From VFZS01 sp964353255 (lineage in GTDB: Bacteria; Acidobacteriota; Terriglobia; Bryobacterales; Bryobacteraceae): a DNA stretch of 21,955 nt. Location of the stretch: assembly GCA_964353255.1 (NCBI GenBank), contig CAYGVJ010000091.1, forward strand, positions 1-21,955, in the 5' to 3' direction. Shown piece after piece: positions 1 to 7,881 of this stretch; within the stretch, counting starts at the first letter, position 1; every line of letters begins with the position of its first letter. The notes under the pieces are model-generated. The model did not search any database, was not told the DNA's origin, and saw only the letters and a list, made by a program, of their open reading frames with translations. The translations under genes and the position numbers were made by a program.

Positions 1-118
1 GAAATCATCATTGGGCGTTCCGCAAGACTACGCCTGTTGGTGGTCTGCTTCTCGGGGCGGGAGGACACAGTGCGGATCTTCAGCGCCCGCAGGACCACGA
101 AGCGGGAGCGACGAGATT

Positions 119-352
119 ATGAAGAGAACGTCCAATAGTAGGCCTCGGCGCCCGACCCCGGTCGACGTCCGGGCAGAGTACCACTTTGATTACCGCAAGG
201 CGCGACCGAACCGTTTTGCTGCGCTGATGAAGGGCAGTACCGTTGCGGTGGTTCTCGATCCGGATGTGGCATCGGTCTTCCAGACATCGGAGGCTGTCAA
301 TTCATTGCTCCGATCGGTCATATCGGCGCTGCCGCAAGACGTTAAGCGTTAG
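119..352 (+). CDS. small antitoxin-like protein (hypothetical)
   Basis: A 77-residue ORF. I chose the ATG at 119 because a GGGAG Shine-Dalgarno-like stretch lies about 10 nt upstream, and the open frame before it (from 11) reads as low-quality sequence. The body resembles a widespread family of small proteins thought to be antitoxins or toxin-antitoxin accessories. It has a basic N-terminus, an aromatic (E)YxFDYRKARxNRFA segment near residues 18-32, then VVLDPDVASVFQTSEAVN and a leucine-rich tail that would form a ribbon or helix DNA-binding or dimer unit. I see no toxin gene beside it; the 118 bases before it are too short for one. An attC-like sequence follows immediately, so it may be a cassette gene. 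Family assignment is from memory of the motif and is moderate; the toxin-antitoxin role is inference. Confidence 0.5.
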   Translation: MKRTSNSRPRRPTPVDVRAEYHFDYRKARPNRFAALMKGSTVAVVLDPDVASVFQTSEAVNSLLRSVISALPQDVKR

Positions 353-426
353 TCCAAGGCGGGCTGACAAGGCGCTGCAGGCGACCCGGAAAAAGCACGG
401 GCGCCGGAGCGCCAGAGTCGTTAGAC
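352..426 (+). repeat. degenerate integron attC-like site (candidate)
   Basis: Directly after the stop codon of the small ORF lies GTCCAAG, close to the inverse core RYYYAAC. Then comes GACAAGGCGCTGCAGGCGAC, which resembles the left half of many chromosomal attC sites. The 75-bp segment ends with GTTAGAC (420-426), an exact fit to the core site GTTRRRY. The interior (GGGCGCCGGAGCGCC) is GC-rich and self-complementary. The left core is imperfect, and no integrase is in the window, so this is a candidate only. Confidence 0.3.
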
Positions 427-860
427 TTTGAGATCGGGAACCGCCCATGTTGGGCGGAACCCTCGCAGTGACCAAACAGCCGTCGCGAGGCTCCCTTGGC
501 ATTCTGAGTCCTCCCTGCCCACTCAAGTTAGCGCCCGTGGAGGCCAGCGCTGCCGCGCTTTTGCGTCAGCCAGCAGGTTCTGGCGGTCTCGGGCCGGAGG
601 AGCATGCTGGACGCGCTGTTGCAGGAGCCAAGTCACCCGGCAACGAACGGGCCGCCTCCCACCTGCGCCAGCTTCGCGGCTCTTGCCAGCCGGCTGAGGA
701 GACAGTCTCGGGTGCCGTCGCACGATACCCTGCGGGGCAAACCCGTATGGACCAGTTTGGACCGCACTCCGTACCTAGAGACTTGTCCGGCCAGGGGCCG
801 GACGCGGACATGGGCGTTCGCCCCACCATTGCCAGACTCTGCGATGATTACTGAAAGCCT
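353..860. other. gene-poor stretch before the ceramide operon
   Basis: No convincing coding region was found on either strand. Several open frames exist because of the high GC content, but they overlap one another and show no family features. The stretch holds the attC-like element and a small hairpin: CCGCCCA (441-447), loop TGT, TGGGCGG (451-457), with an outer GGG/CCC pair at 436-438 and 460-462. There is no U-tract, so the hairpin is not an obvious terminator. The promoter of the downstream operon presumably lies here, but I cannot point to a clear -35/-10 pair. Confidence 0.5.
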
Positions 861-1871
861 ATGAGCAGCGCAGGGCTCTCTGCGGACTCCCCCATCCTGG
901 TAACCGGCGGCACCGGCTTTGTGGGCAGCCACCTGGTGGAGCGGCTGGTGGGGCTGGGCTATGGGGTACGCTGCCTGGCGCGGCGCACCAGCTCGCTGGC
1001 CTGGCTGCCTGCCGAGGGAATCGAGCTCGCCTACGGCGAGGTGGCCGAGAACGTCGGGCTGCGGGAGGCGGTCGAAGGGGTCAGCCTGGTGTTCCACGTG
1101 GCCGGGGTGACCAAGACGCCTTCCTCGGAGGGCTACTACCGGGGGAACGTCCAGGGCACCGCCAACCTATTGCGGGCGCTCGAGGAGGTCGGCAGCGGGG
1201 CGCGCTTCGTGCACGTCAGCAGCCTGGCCGCGGTGGGACCCAGCCCGGACGGGCGGCCGCTGGCCGAGGACGCGCCGGCACATCCCGTTTCGCACTACGG
1301 CAAATCGAAGTGGGAGGCCGAGGAGGCGGTGCGGCGGTCCCCGTTGAGCGCCGGCGCCGTAATCGTCCGGCCGCCGGTAGTTTTCGGCCCCCGCGACAGG
1401 GACGTGCTCAAGTTTTTTCAGGCCGCGAGCCGCGGATGGCTGTTCCGAATCGGCAGCCAGGAAGCCTTCGTGAGCGTGGTCCACGTGTCTGACTTGGTGG
1501 CGGGCCTTCTGGCGGCGGCAGAGCGCGCGCCGGGGCAGGCCCGGCCCTACTTCGTCGCCAACGAGGAGCCGGTTTCCTGGACTGAGTTCGCCTCGGTGGC
1601 GGCGGAGCTGATGGGCCGGCAGGTCAGAACTGTGTCGATACCCCGGCCGATGGCCTGGGCAGCCGGGTTCGTGGCAGAGCTCGGCTCGAAGCTCCGCGGC
1701 AAGCCCAGCATCCTCTCCCGGGACAAGATCCGCGAAGCGCGATACCGGTACTGGACCTGCCAGACGGCCCGGGCCCACCACGAGTTGGGGTTCCGCGCAG
1801 AAAAAACTCTGCGCCAGGGCATCGCGGAGACCCTGGAATGGTACAGAATGGTGAGATGGCTGAGGCCGTAA
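861..1871 (+). CDS. extended SDR, NAD(P)-dependent epimerase/dehydratase; candidate ceramide reductase (CerR-like)
   Basis: This 336-residue cytosolic Rossmann protein of the extended short-chain dehydrogenase family has the nucleotide-binding motif TGGTGFVG at residues 15-22. The catalytic serine region is VHVSSLAAVGPS (about 118-128), the active-site pair is Y146 and K150 in YGKSK, and the substrate-side segment is RPPVVFGPRD (170-179). The length is normal for the family. The ATG at 861 follows a weak GAAAG element. The gene is first in a four-gene run and overlaps the next gene. In Caulobacter, an SDR encoded near spt (CerR) reduces the 3-oxo group of the sphingoid precursor. Here an SDR sits with Spt-like and GNAT-like genes, so the same role is proposed. 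Family call: very sure. Ceramide reductase role: inferred from context. A sugar-nucleotide or sterol-type substrate remains possible. Confidence 0.9.
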   Translation: MSSAGLSADSPILVTGGTGFVGSHLVERLVGLGYGVRCLARRTSSLAWLPAEGIELAYGEVAENVGLREAVEGVSLVFHVAGVTKTPSSEGYYRGNVQGTANLLRALEEVGSGARFVHVSSLAAVGPSPDGRPLAEDAPAHPVSHYGKSKWEAEEAVRRSPLSAGAVIVRPPVVFGPRDRDVLKFFQAASRGWLFRIGSQEAFVSVVHVSDLVAGLLAAAERAPGQARPYFVANEEPVSWTEFASVAAELMGRQVRTVSIPRPMAWAAGFVAELGSKLRGKPSILSRDKIREARYRYWTCQTARAHHELGFRAEKTLRQGIAETLEWYRMVRWLRP

Positions 1872-2776
1872 GCTCGCGCGTTCCGGCGTTGGAGCGGGGA
1901 GTGGAGACGGCCGGCTGGTGGCCGGCTGACCGGCTGATCTGCTCCTACCTGCTGGCCTGGGGCCTGCTGATCGCCGTCTTCTGGAGGCAGGTTCCCGGAG
2001 CGGGCTGGCTGTTGTGCCTGCACGTAGCGGGTATGGCGGCGCTGGCGGCGGCCGCGGGCCGCGAGGCTAAAGAGGGGTCGGTGCTGTGGCTGTTCCGCCA
2101 CTGCTACCCTTTGCTGTACGTCGCGGCCTGCTACCGGGAAATGAGCGTTCTGATACCGGCCATCCGGGGCAAGGGTGTGGACGCGGCGCTGGCGCGGCTG
2201 GATTACGCCGTCTGGGGCGTTCATCCGACGGTGTGGCTGGAGCGGCTGCAAAGGCCGTGGCTGACCGAGAGCCTCCAGATCGCCTACGCCCTGTTCCTGC
2301 CCGGGATGCTGGTGGTGGTGGCGGTGCTCTGGCTGCGGAAGCGCCTGGCCGAGTTCCGCTATAACGTCTTCCTGTTGTCGCTGGGATTCCTGACCTCGTA
2401 CGCAGGCTACTTCCTGGCGCCGGTGCGCGGGCCGCGCTTCCTGCTGGAGCCGTGGCAGGGACTGCCCCTGGAGGGGCTGTGGTCGTTCCCCTTTCTGCGG
2501 CACTGGCTGGACGTGCTGGAAGCGGCGCACTACGACTGTTTCCCCAGCGGCCATACTGAGATCATGCTGCTGGTGTGGTGGAGCAGCCGGCAGGTGTCGC
2601 GGAACCTGTTCCGGGTTCTAGGCGTATACACGTTGGTGATGATCGTCTCGGCGGTGTACCTGCGCTACCACTACACGGTGGACGTGGCCGCGGGCGCGGT
2701 GCTCGCGGCCCTGCTGTGGCGCCTGGCGCCCCGTCTCTACGGTGGCGAGAAAGGGCGTGGGCTTGGGACAGATTGA
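1838..2776 (+). CDS. PAP2-superfamily integral membrane protein, Aur1/IPC-synthase-like candidate
   Basis: A 312-residue polytopic membrane protein with about 7-8 hydrophobic segments (near residues 33-49, 56-73, 88-100, 146-165, 178-195, 240-248, 258-275 and 282-297). PAP2 catalytic motifs are visible: PSGH at 236-239, and R276-Y-H278 with D282 in RYHYTVD. The mid-segment GYFLAPVRGPRF precedes them, as in the PAP2_3/Aur1-like branch. Start candidates are 1838 (used) or ATG 1856; either overlaps the SDR gene, so coupled translation is likely. PAP2 enzymes transfer or hydrolyse lipid phosphates. Fungal Aur1 and the Bacteroides inositol-phosphorylceramide synthase are PAP2-type transferases acting on ceramide. 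Being inside a ceramide-type operon, this protein is a good candidate for adding a phospho-headgroup to ceramide or for dephosphorylating a sphingolipid intermediate. The headgroup cannot be read from the sequence. Confidence 0.85.
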   Translation: MVQNGEMAEAVSSRVPALERGVETAGWWPADRLICSYLLAWGLLIAVFWRQVPGAGWLLCLHVAGMAALAAAAGREAKEGSVLWLFRHCYPLLYVAACYREMSVLIPAIRGKGVDAALARLDYAVWGVHPTVWLERLQRPWLTESLQIAYALFLPGMLVVVAVLWLRKRLAEFRYNVFLLSLGFLTSYAGYFLAPVRGPRFLLEPWQGLPLEGLWSFPFLRHWLDVLEAAHYDCFPSGHTEIMLLVWWSSRQVSRNLFRVLGVYTLVMIVSAVYLRYHYTVDVAAGAVLAALLWRLAPRLYGGEKGRGLGTD

Positions 2777-3878
2777 AGTCACGCGGGTCCAGGACGGCAA
2801 GGGCCTGCGCGAGTTCCTGGCATTCCCCTACCGGCACTACCGCCGGGACCCTTACTGGGTGGCGCCCCTGTGGATCTCCCAGAAGGAGCTCTTCGACCTG
2901 CGCCGGCATCCGTTCTGGGCGCATGCTGAGCGGGAGTGCTTTCTGGCCCGTCAGGGAGGCCGGACCGTAGGGCGGATAGCGGCCATCCTGGACCGGAACT
3001 TCAACCAGTTTCACGGCGAGCAGGCGGGTTTCTTCGGGTTTCTGGAGACGGTGAACGACCCGGAGGTATGCGCTTCTTTACTGGAGGCGGCCCGGGGGTG
3101 GCTGCGAGAGCGAGGGGCGCAGGTGATCCGCGGCCCGATGAATCCTTCGACCAACTATGAATGCGGCCTGCTGGTGGAGGGCTTCGATTCCAGCCCCCGG
3201 GTGATGATGCCTTACAACCCGCCCTACTACGGGGAGCTGCTCGAGCAGGCGGGGTTGCGGAAGGCCAAGGACCTTTACGCCTACTACCTCAACACCAGCT
3301 TGGTCACCCCCGAGCGGGTCGAGCGGATCGCCGGGCGCGCTCTCAAGAGCAGCGGAGTGAGCATCCGCGCCCTTCGAAAGGGCGACCTGGAGGCCGAAGC
3401 GACCCTGGTTTGGGAGATCTACAACTCGGCCTGGAGCCGCAACTGGGGCTTCGCGCCCATGACGCGAGAGGAGTTCTTGTTCCTGGCGCGCGACCTGAAG
3501 GCCATTCTGGAGCCTGAACTGGCGCTGATCGCGGAGGTGGAGGGGAAGGCGGTGGGCTTCGTCCTGGCGGTGCCGGATATCAACCACGCGCTGAAGCACG
3601 CGCGCGGGCGTCTGTTTCCCCTGGGGCTGCTCAAAATCTTGTATCATAAACGAACAATCAGCAGCATACGCGTGCTCACGCTGGGCGTGCTGGAGCAGTA
3701 CCGCACCGCCGGCGTGGCGGCCGGGCTGTACGCGGAGGTGATCCACCGCGGGCCCCGGCTCGGCTACCCGGAGGGGGAGCTGTCCTGGACCCTGGAGGAC
3801 AACGTCCTGATGAATCGGTCATTGGAGGCACTCGGCGCGAAGCGGTACAAGACCTACCGCATATACGAGTGGAACTGA
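2742..3878 (+). CDS. GNAT-fold acyltransferase; candidate bacterial ceramide synthase (bCerS-like)
   Basis: A 378-residue soluble protein. The N-terminal half contains RDPYWVAPLW (35-44), GRIAAILDRNFNQFH (77-91), a conserved RGPMNPSTNYECGLLVEGF block (130-148) and PRVMMPYNPPYYGELLEQAG (152-171). The C-terminal half is GNAT-like: an acyl-CoA/ACP-binding turn QYRTAGVAAGLY (319-330) and a terminal ELSWTLEDN...LEALGAKRYKTYRIYE. The start is GTG 2742 inside the 3' end of the PAP2 gene (35-bp overlap); GTG 2757 is an alternative. Bacterial ceramide synthase of Caulobacter is a GNAT-family protein encoded close to spt and cerR. The size, fold and neighbours here fit N-acylation of the long-chain base. 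This enzyme would provide the amide-linked fatty acid. The family is secure; the specific activity is inferred from context and recall of the family. Confidence 0.82.
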   Translation: MARKGVGLGQIEVTRVQDGKGLREFLAFPYRHYRRDPYWVAPLWISQKELFDLRRHPFWAHAERECFLARQGGRTVGRIAAILDRNFNQFHGEQAGFFGFLETVNDPEVCASLLEAARGWLRERGAQVIRGPMNPSTNYECGLLVEGFDSSPRVMMPYNPPYYGELLEQAGLRKAKDLYAYYLNTSLVTPERVERIAGRALKSSGVSIRALRKGDLEAEATLVWEIYNSAWSRNWGFAPMTREEFLFLARDLKAILEPELALIAEVEGKAVGFVLAVPDINHALKHARGRLFPLGLLKILYHKRTISSIRVLTLGVLEQYRTAGVAAGLYAEVIHRGPRLGYPEGELSWTLEDNVLMNRSLEALGAKRYKTYRIYEWN

Positions 3879-3882
3879 GATC

Positions 3883-5157
3883 ATGCCCTCTCAAGCAACA
3901 TCTGCTGCCGGAAGCGAAGAGGCGGTCCGCAACCGGGACTTCCTGGCGAAGTGCCAGAACTATGGGCGCAACCTGGGCGGGCAGTTCGTGCGCCCCTGTG
4001 ACGCCCAGGCCGCCGGCCTGTACGTCTACTTCGAGGTCTTCACCGGACGGGAAGGCTGCGGCCCGGGAGAGGTCTGGTCCGGGGACCGCAAAGTCCTCAT
4101 GTTCGGATGCAACGACTACCTGGACCTGATCACGCATCCGAAAGTGAAGGAGGCCGCGGCGGCGGCGATGCTCAAGTACGGGACCGGGTGCAGCGGGTCA
4201 CGGCTGCTCAACGGGACGCTGGACCTGCACGTGCAACTGGAACGCGAGCTGGCGGCCCTGGCGCAGAAAGAGGACGCCATGGTGTGCAGCACCGGCTTCC
4301 AGACCAACTACGCCGCGCTGGCCGGGCTGACCGAGAAAGGGGACGTGCTGGTGTGCGACCACAACGTGCACGCCAGCCTGGTGGAGGGAGCGCTGCGCTC
4401 GCCGGCCCGCATCGTGCGCTTCCGGCACAACGATATGGAGCACCTGGCCAGTTGCCTGGAGAACTGCTCGCCCGAGGAAAAGGTGCTCATCGTGACCGAG
4501 AGCGTCTTCAGCATGGAAGGCGACATGGCGGACCTGGCGGGCACGGCGCAGGCAGCCAGACGTTACGGGGCGCGAATATACGTGGACGAGGCACACGGCA
4601 TCGGGGTGTTCGGGCCGACCGGGGCGGGGGTAGCCGAGCATCTGGGGGTGCTCGACGACATGGACGTCGTTATGGGCACCTTCAGCAAGTCGCTGGCCTC
4701 GGTGGGCGGTTTCGTGGCCGCCTCGGGGCCGGTGATCGAGTACCTGAAGCACACCACGCGCGGGTTTGTCTTCTCGGCCAGCCTGCCGCCGGCCTCGGTG
4801 GCCGCGGTGCTGGCGGCGCTCCAGATAATGCGGGAAGAACCGGAGCGGCGCGAGCGGATGCACCGGGCCGCCCGGCGCCTCCGGGAGGAGCTGCGCGCGC
4901 GGGGCTACTGGGTGCTGGATGGGGACACGCCCATCGTGCCGATCGTGGTTCCCGACGCCCTGGCGCTGTTCCGCCTGTGCCGCTGCCTGCTGGACGAAGG
5001 CGTCTATGCCAACCCGGTGCTGCGCCCGGCGGCCAAGCACAACCTGTTGCGGATCACCTGCACGGCGGCGCACACCGAGGCGCATGTAGACCGCCTGGTG
5101 GAGACCCTGGACGTGGTCATGAAGCGGCTGGGGATTCCGGTGGGGGCGGCGGAGTGA
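3883..5157 (+). CDS. spt: serine palmitoyltransferase-like PLP enzyme (alpha-oxoamine synthase)
   Basis: This 424-residue fold-type I PLP enzyme of the alpha-oxoamine synthase family condenses an acyl thioester with an amino acid. Visible motifs are LMFGCNDYLDL (72-82), GTGCSGSRLLNGTLDLH (100-116), TESVFSMEGD (205-214), the PLP-binding DEAH at 235-238, and the Schiff-base lysine K269 in GTFSKSLASVGGF. The FSKSLASVGGF wording and the roughly 40-residue N-terminal extension ending in YVYFEVF are closer to bacterial Spt than to BioF (about 385 residues). The gene starts 4 nt after the preceding stop. It overlaps the 3' end of the convergent glcF gene by 41 bp. With the SDR and GNAT genes it gives the first step of ceramide synthesis (3-oxo-sphinganine). 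No acyl-carrier protein gene is in view. BioF or glycine C-acetyltransferase cannot be fully excluded. Confidence 0.85.
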   Translation: MPSQATSAAGSEEAVRNRDFLAKCQNYGRNLGGQFVRPCDAQAAGLYVYFEVFTGREGCGPGEVWSGDRKVLMFGCNDYLDLITHPKVKEAAAAAMLKYGTGCSGSRLLNGTLDLHVQLERELAALAQKEDAMVCSTGFQTNYAALAGLTEKGDVLVCDHNVHASLVEGALRSPARIVRFRHNDMEHLASCLENCSPEEKVLIVTESVFSMEGDMADLAGTAQAARRYGARIYVDEAHGIGVFGPTGAGVAEHLGVLDDMDVVMGTFSKSLASVGGFVAASGPVIEYLKHTTRGFVFSASLPPASVAAVLAALQIMREEPERRERMHRAARRLREELRARGYWVLDGDTPIVPIVVPDALALFRLCRCLLDEGVYANPVLRPAAKHNLLRITCTAAHTEAHVDRLVETLDVVMKRLGIPVGAAE

Positions 5158-6448
5158 CGCCACTCCGATAGGCCTCGTCCAGCAGCTCCACCACGTGCAT
5201 GACGCGCTGGCCGTGGCCATGCAACGCCACTCCGGCACGCAACTGTAGCAAGCACCCCGGATTGGCGGTGGCCAGCACTTCCGCGCCGGTCCTGTCCAGG
5301 CACTCCATCTTGGTCTCCAGAATCGAGGCCGCCATCTCCCGGTGCGCCACGTTGTAGACGCCCGCGCTGCCGCAGCACAGATCCGCCAGCGGCATTTCCT
5401 TGAACCGTAGGCCCGGCAAGGCGGCCAGAAGCTGCCGCGGCGCCGACCGGATCTTCTGTCCGTGCAGCAGGTGGCAGGAATCCTGGTAGGTGACGGTGAC
5501 CGGCACCGGCCCCAGCGCGCGGTTCAGCTCGATGGAAGCCAGAAACTCAGTGATGTCCCTGGTGAGGCCGGCCAGCCGCCCGGCGCGCTCCCGCCAGGCG
5601 GGGTCATCCTCGAACAGCTCCGGATACTCCTTGAGTGTGGAGCCGCAGCCGGCGGCGTTGGTGACGATGGCATCGTAGCCCCCGGCGAGGAAGACCTCGA
5701 TATTGCGGCGGGCCAGCCGGCGCGCCTGCCGGCGCAGCCCCAGGTGCACGTGCAAGGCGCCGCAGCAGGTCTGGCCTTTGGGGACCACCACCTCGCAGCC
5801 GTTTTTCTGCAAAACCCGGACCGTGGCCTCGTTCAGCCGCGCGAAACAAATGTTGGCGACGCAGCCGGCCAGGAAGGCGACACGATAGCGCCGTGGGCCC
5901 TCCGCCGGGAAAGTCCGGCCGATATGGCGGAAAAAGAAGGGCCGCTCGGCGGGCGGCGCCAGCCTTTCGAGCTGGCCCAGCGCTCCGGGAAGCCCCCGGG
6001 AACGGAGCACTTTCTGAACGCCGCTCGCCTGATAGAGGAACAACAGGTTGCCGGCAAGCCTCAGCAGGGTGGGCGAACTCATCAGGCGGTCCAGTAGGAA
6101 CCAGCGCGCCAGCCGGGCCCACGGCGGGCGGCGGACCTTCGCCTCGATCTGCGCTCGCGCCGCCTCGATCAGCCGCCCGTAAGGCACGCCCGAAGGACAC
6201 GCCGTCTCGCAGGCCCGGCAAGCCAGGCACAAGCCGAGGTGTTCGAGGTAGGCCCCGCGGATGGGGATAGCGCCCTCGGCCGCCAGCAGCATGTAATGGA
6301 CCCGGCCGCGCGGGGAGTCCATCTCCAGCCCCAACTCCCGGTACGTGGGGCAGGCGTTCAGGCAGAGGCCGCAGTGGACGCAACGATCCAGGTCGAACTG
6401 CCGCGGCCCGGCGGCGGGTCCCGCCGGCGTCACCTCAGATGCGGCCAT
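5117..6448 (-). CDS. glcF: glycolate oxidase iron-sulfur subunit GlcF
   Basis: A 443-residue protein with two 4Fe-4S ferredoxin motifs near the N-terminus: C23-x2-C26-x2-C29-x3-C33P and C74-x2-C77-x2-C80-x3-C84P. Two CCG-type cysteine-rich repeats follow (GQTCCGALHVHLG mid-protein and LCCGSAGVYN near the C-terminus). This order is diagnostic for GlcF/LldE-type electron-transfer subunits of membrane-associated glycolate dehydrogenase. The C-terminus ends in a proline-rich tail. The ATG at 6448 has GAGG about 5 nt upstream. The first codons (ATGGCCGCATCTGAG) nearly match the last codons of glcE, 6.5 kb away, so the two genes originally overlapped and glcF has been cut off from its operon promoter. 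Its present expression is therefore uncertain. glcD is not in the window. Confidence 0.93.
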   Translation of the reverse strand: MAASEVTPAGPAAGPRQFDLDRCVHCGLCLNACPTYRELGLEMDSPRGRVHYMLLAAEGAIPIRGAYLEHLGLCLACRACETACPSGVPYGRLIEAARAQIEAKVRRPPWARLARWFLLDRLMSSPTLLRLAGNLLFLYQASGVQKVLRSRGLPGALGQLERLAPPAERPFFFRHIGRTFPAEGPRRYRVAFLAGCVANICFARLNEATVRVLQKNGCEVVVPKGQTCCGALHVHLGLRRQARRLARRNIEVFLAGGYDAIVTNAAGCGSTLKEYPELFEDDPAWRERAGRLAGLTRDITEFLASIELNRALGPVPVTVTYQDSCHLLHGQKIRSAPRQLLAALPGLRFKEMPLADLCCGSAGVYNVAHREMAASILETKMECLDRTGAEVLATANPGCLLQLRAGVALHGHGQRVMHVVELLDEAYRSGVTPPPPPESPAAS

Positions 6449-6449
6449 A
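6433..6449. repeat. left 17-bp direct repeat bounding the RHS insertion
   Basis: CCTCAGATGCGGCCATA covers the glcF start codon. It matches CCTCAAATGCGGCCATA at 12956-12972 (the glcE stop) with a single difference. In an intact operon this sequence would occur once, as the overlapping glcE stop and glcF start. It therefore looks like a target-site duplication or recombination scar around the 6.5-kb block. Confidence 0.7.
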
Positions 6450-6468
6450 AAGCCTCGGTTGTCGCTGA

Positions 6469-7881
6469 ACCCACTACTTTGACCGTTTTCGGCCGCGCCG
6501 TCAATTCCCGGCGCCGGGGGGCAAGTCCCCCGGGGGTGTCGTCCGGCCCAACCTTGCCTGGACCCGGCTCGCCGACCCCTCCGGCCCCGCCACCCGCTGG
6601 GCTTTCAGCACCGACACCGGGAGTCCCTGGTCCCTCGGCCTCCAGACCTCGCTGGAGCTCCGTCCCTCCGCCACCGGGACGGCGGTCCGCAAGCACGACT
6701 ACACCTGGACCCAGGACGCCGCCGGCACCCCCTACATTTCCGCCGTGCTGACCACCCTGGACGTGGGCCAGTCCTACCAGAAGCAGTCCAAGACCGAGCA
6801 GACCCTGGACACCCACGGCAACCTGCTCCAGACCAAGGTCTACGACTACGGCAACCTCACCACCCCCGCTCGCACGTACAACTACACCTACGTGAGCGAT
6901 TCCCCGCACACTTCTATTCACATCTGGAATCGCCTGTACACCGCCGACGTCACGGACGGGACCAATTCCGCGCCCCTGGCGCGCATCTTCTACGACGGCT
7001 TGTTCTACTCGGACCTACCCGGCTACCCGCCCATCCGCGAATGGACCTCGCCCGGCTCACCAGCCGCGTGGTACCGCGGGAACGTCAGCTCGAGCTGGAC
7101 CCCGGGGGTATCCTCCAGCTTCGCGTACTACATCACCGGCGACGTGGCCAGCGTCACCCGCAACGGCCTGGCTGTCAGCGTAAGCCCGGACTCCACCAAG
7201 AACTACGCCGTCCCCTCCGCTATGTCGCCCAATGGTGAGGGCAACCTCACTACCTCAATGACCTACACGACGCCTTTAGACCTGAGCTCCTTGACTGAGC
7301 CCAACGTCGCCACTACCGGCATCACCTACGACGGGGCGCGCCGCCCCGTATCGGTCACTTCCCCGCACGGCGCCGTCACCACCTACACCTACACCAACTC
7401 GCCCCCCACCGTCACCGCCACCATCAATGGCCGCTGGACCAAGACCACCATGGACGGCCTGGGCCGCGCCATCCGCGTCGAGCGGGGCGATGGAGCGCCC
7501 TCTGCGCCCGTGACCAAGTCCATCGTGGACACCGAGTACACCGCCTGCGCCTGTTCCCCGTTCGGCAAGGTCTGGCGGGTGTCGCAACCCTACGCCCCTG
7601 GCGGGACCGTCTACTGGACCACAAACACCTATGATTGCCTGGGCCGGACTACCCAGGTGAGCCTGCCCGGCGGCACCGGCTCGACAACGTACGTTTACCA
7701 GGGCAACACCACCAAGGTCACCGACCCGGCCGGCAAGTGGAAAGCTTGGGCGCAAACGCCAAGTTCACCACCAATGCCCTGGGCAACCTGGTCCAGGTCA
7801 CCGAGCCCAACCCCAACGGCGGCAACCACGAGACCTACTACACCCACAACCTGGCCAACCGGCTCACCCAGGTCTCGATGA
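6469..7881 (+). pseudogene. RHS/YD-repeat protein, N-terminally truncated first segment
   Basis: The reading frame is open from 6469, immediately inside the insertion boundary, but has no start codon with a ribosome site. A GTG at 6745 is merely the first possible start. The sequence already reads as RHS protein before it (LADPSGPATRWAF, HDYTWTQDAAGTPYI). It continues with typical YD-type repeats: TYNYTYVSDSP, GITYDGARRPVSVTSPHG, NTYDCLGRTTQVSLPGG and TTKVTDPAGKWK. RHS-like reading ends at about 7743 (GKWK); the remaining codons to 7881 are a frameshifted tail. Such proteins form a large beta-cocoon that encapsulates a C-terminal toxin, so loss of the N-terminal half and its export signals means this gene is probably non-functional as it stands, unless it serves as a recombination donor. 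Confidence 0.75.

Noticed and set aside
447..854. An open frame of 135 codons just before the SDR gene
   Set aside because: Composition is what a GC-rich non-coding stretch gives; several other frames are equally open there, there is no family resemblance and no ribosome site.
4107..5171. A long frame inside spt rich in Arg and Gly
   Set aside because: A shadow of the PLP enzyme; the spt frame contains all catalytic motifs.
7735..7765. Programmed -1 frameshifting in the RHS gene
   Set aside because: No heptameric slippery sequence is present in the right phase; a 17-bp insertion explains the shift exactly.
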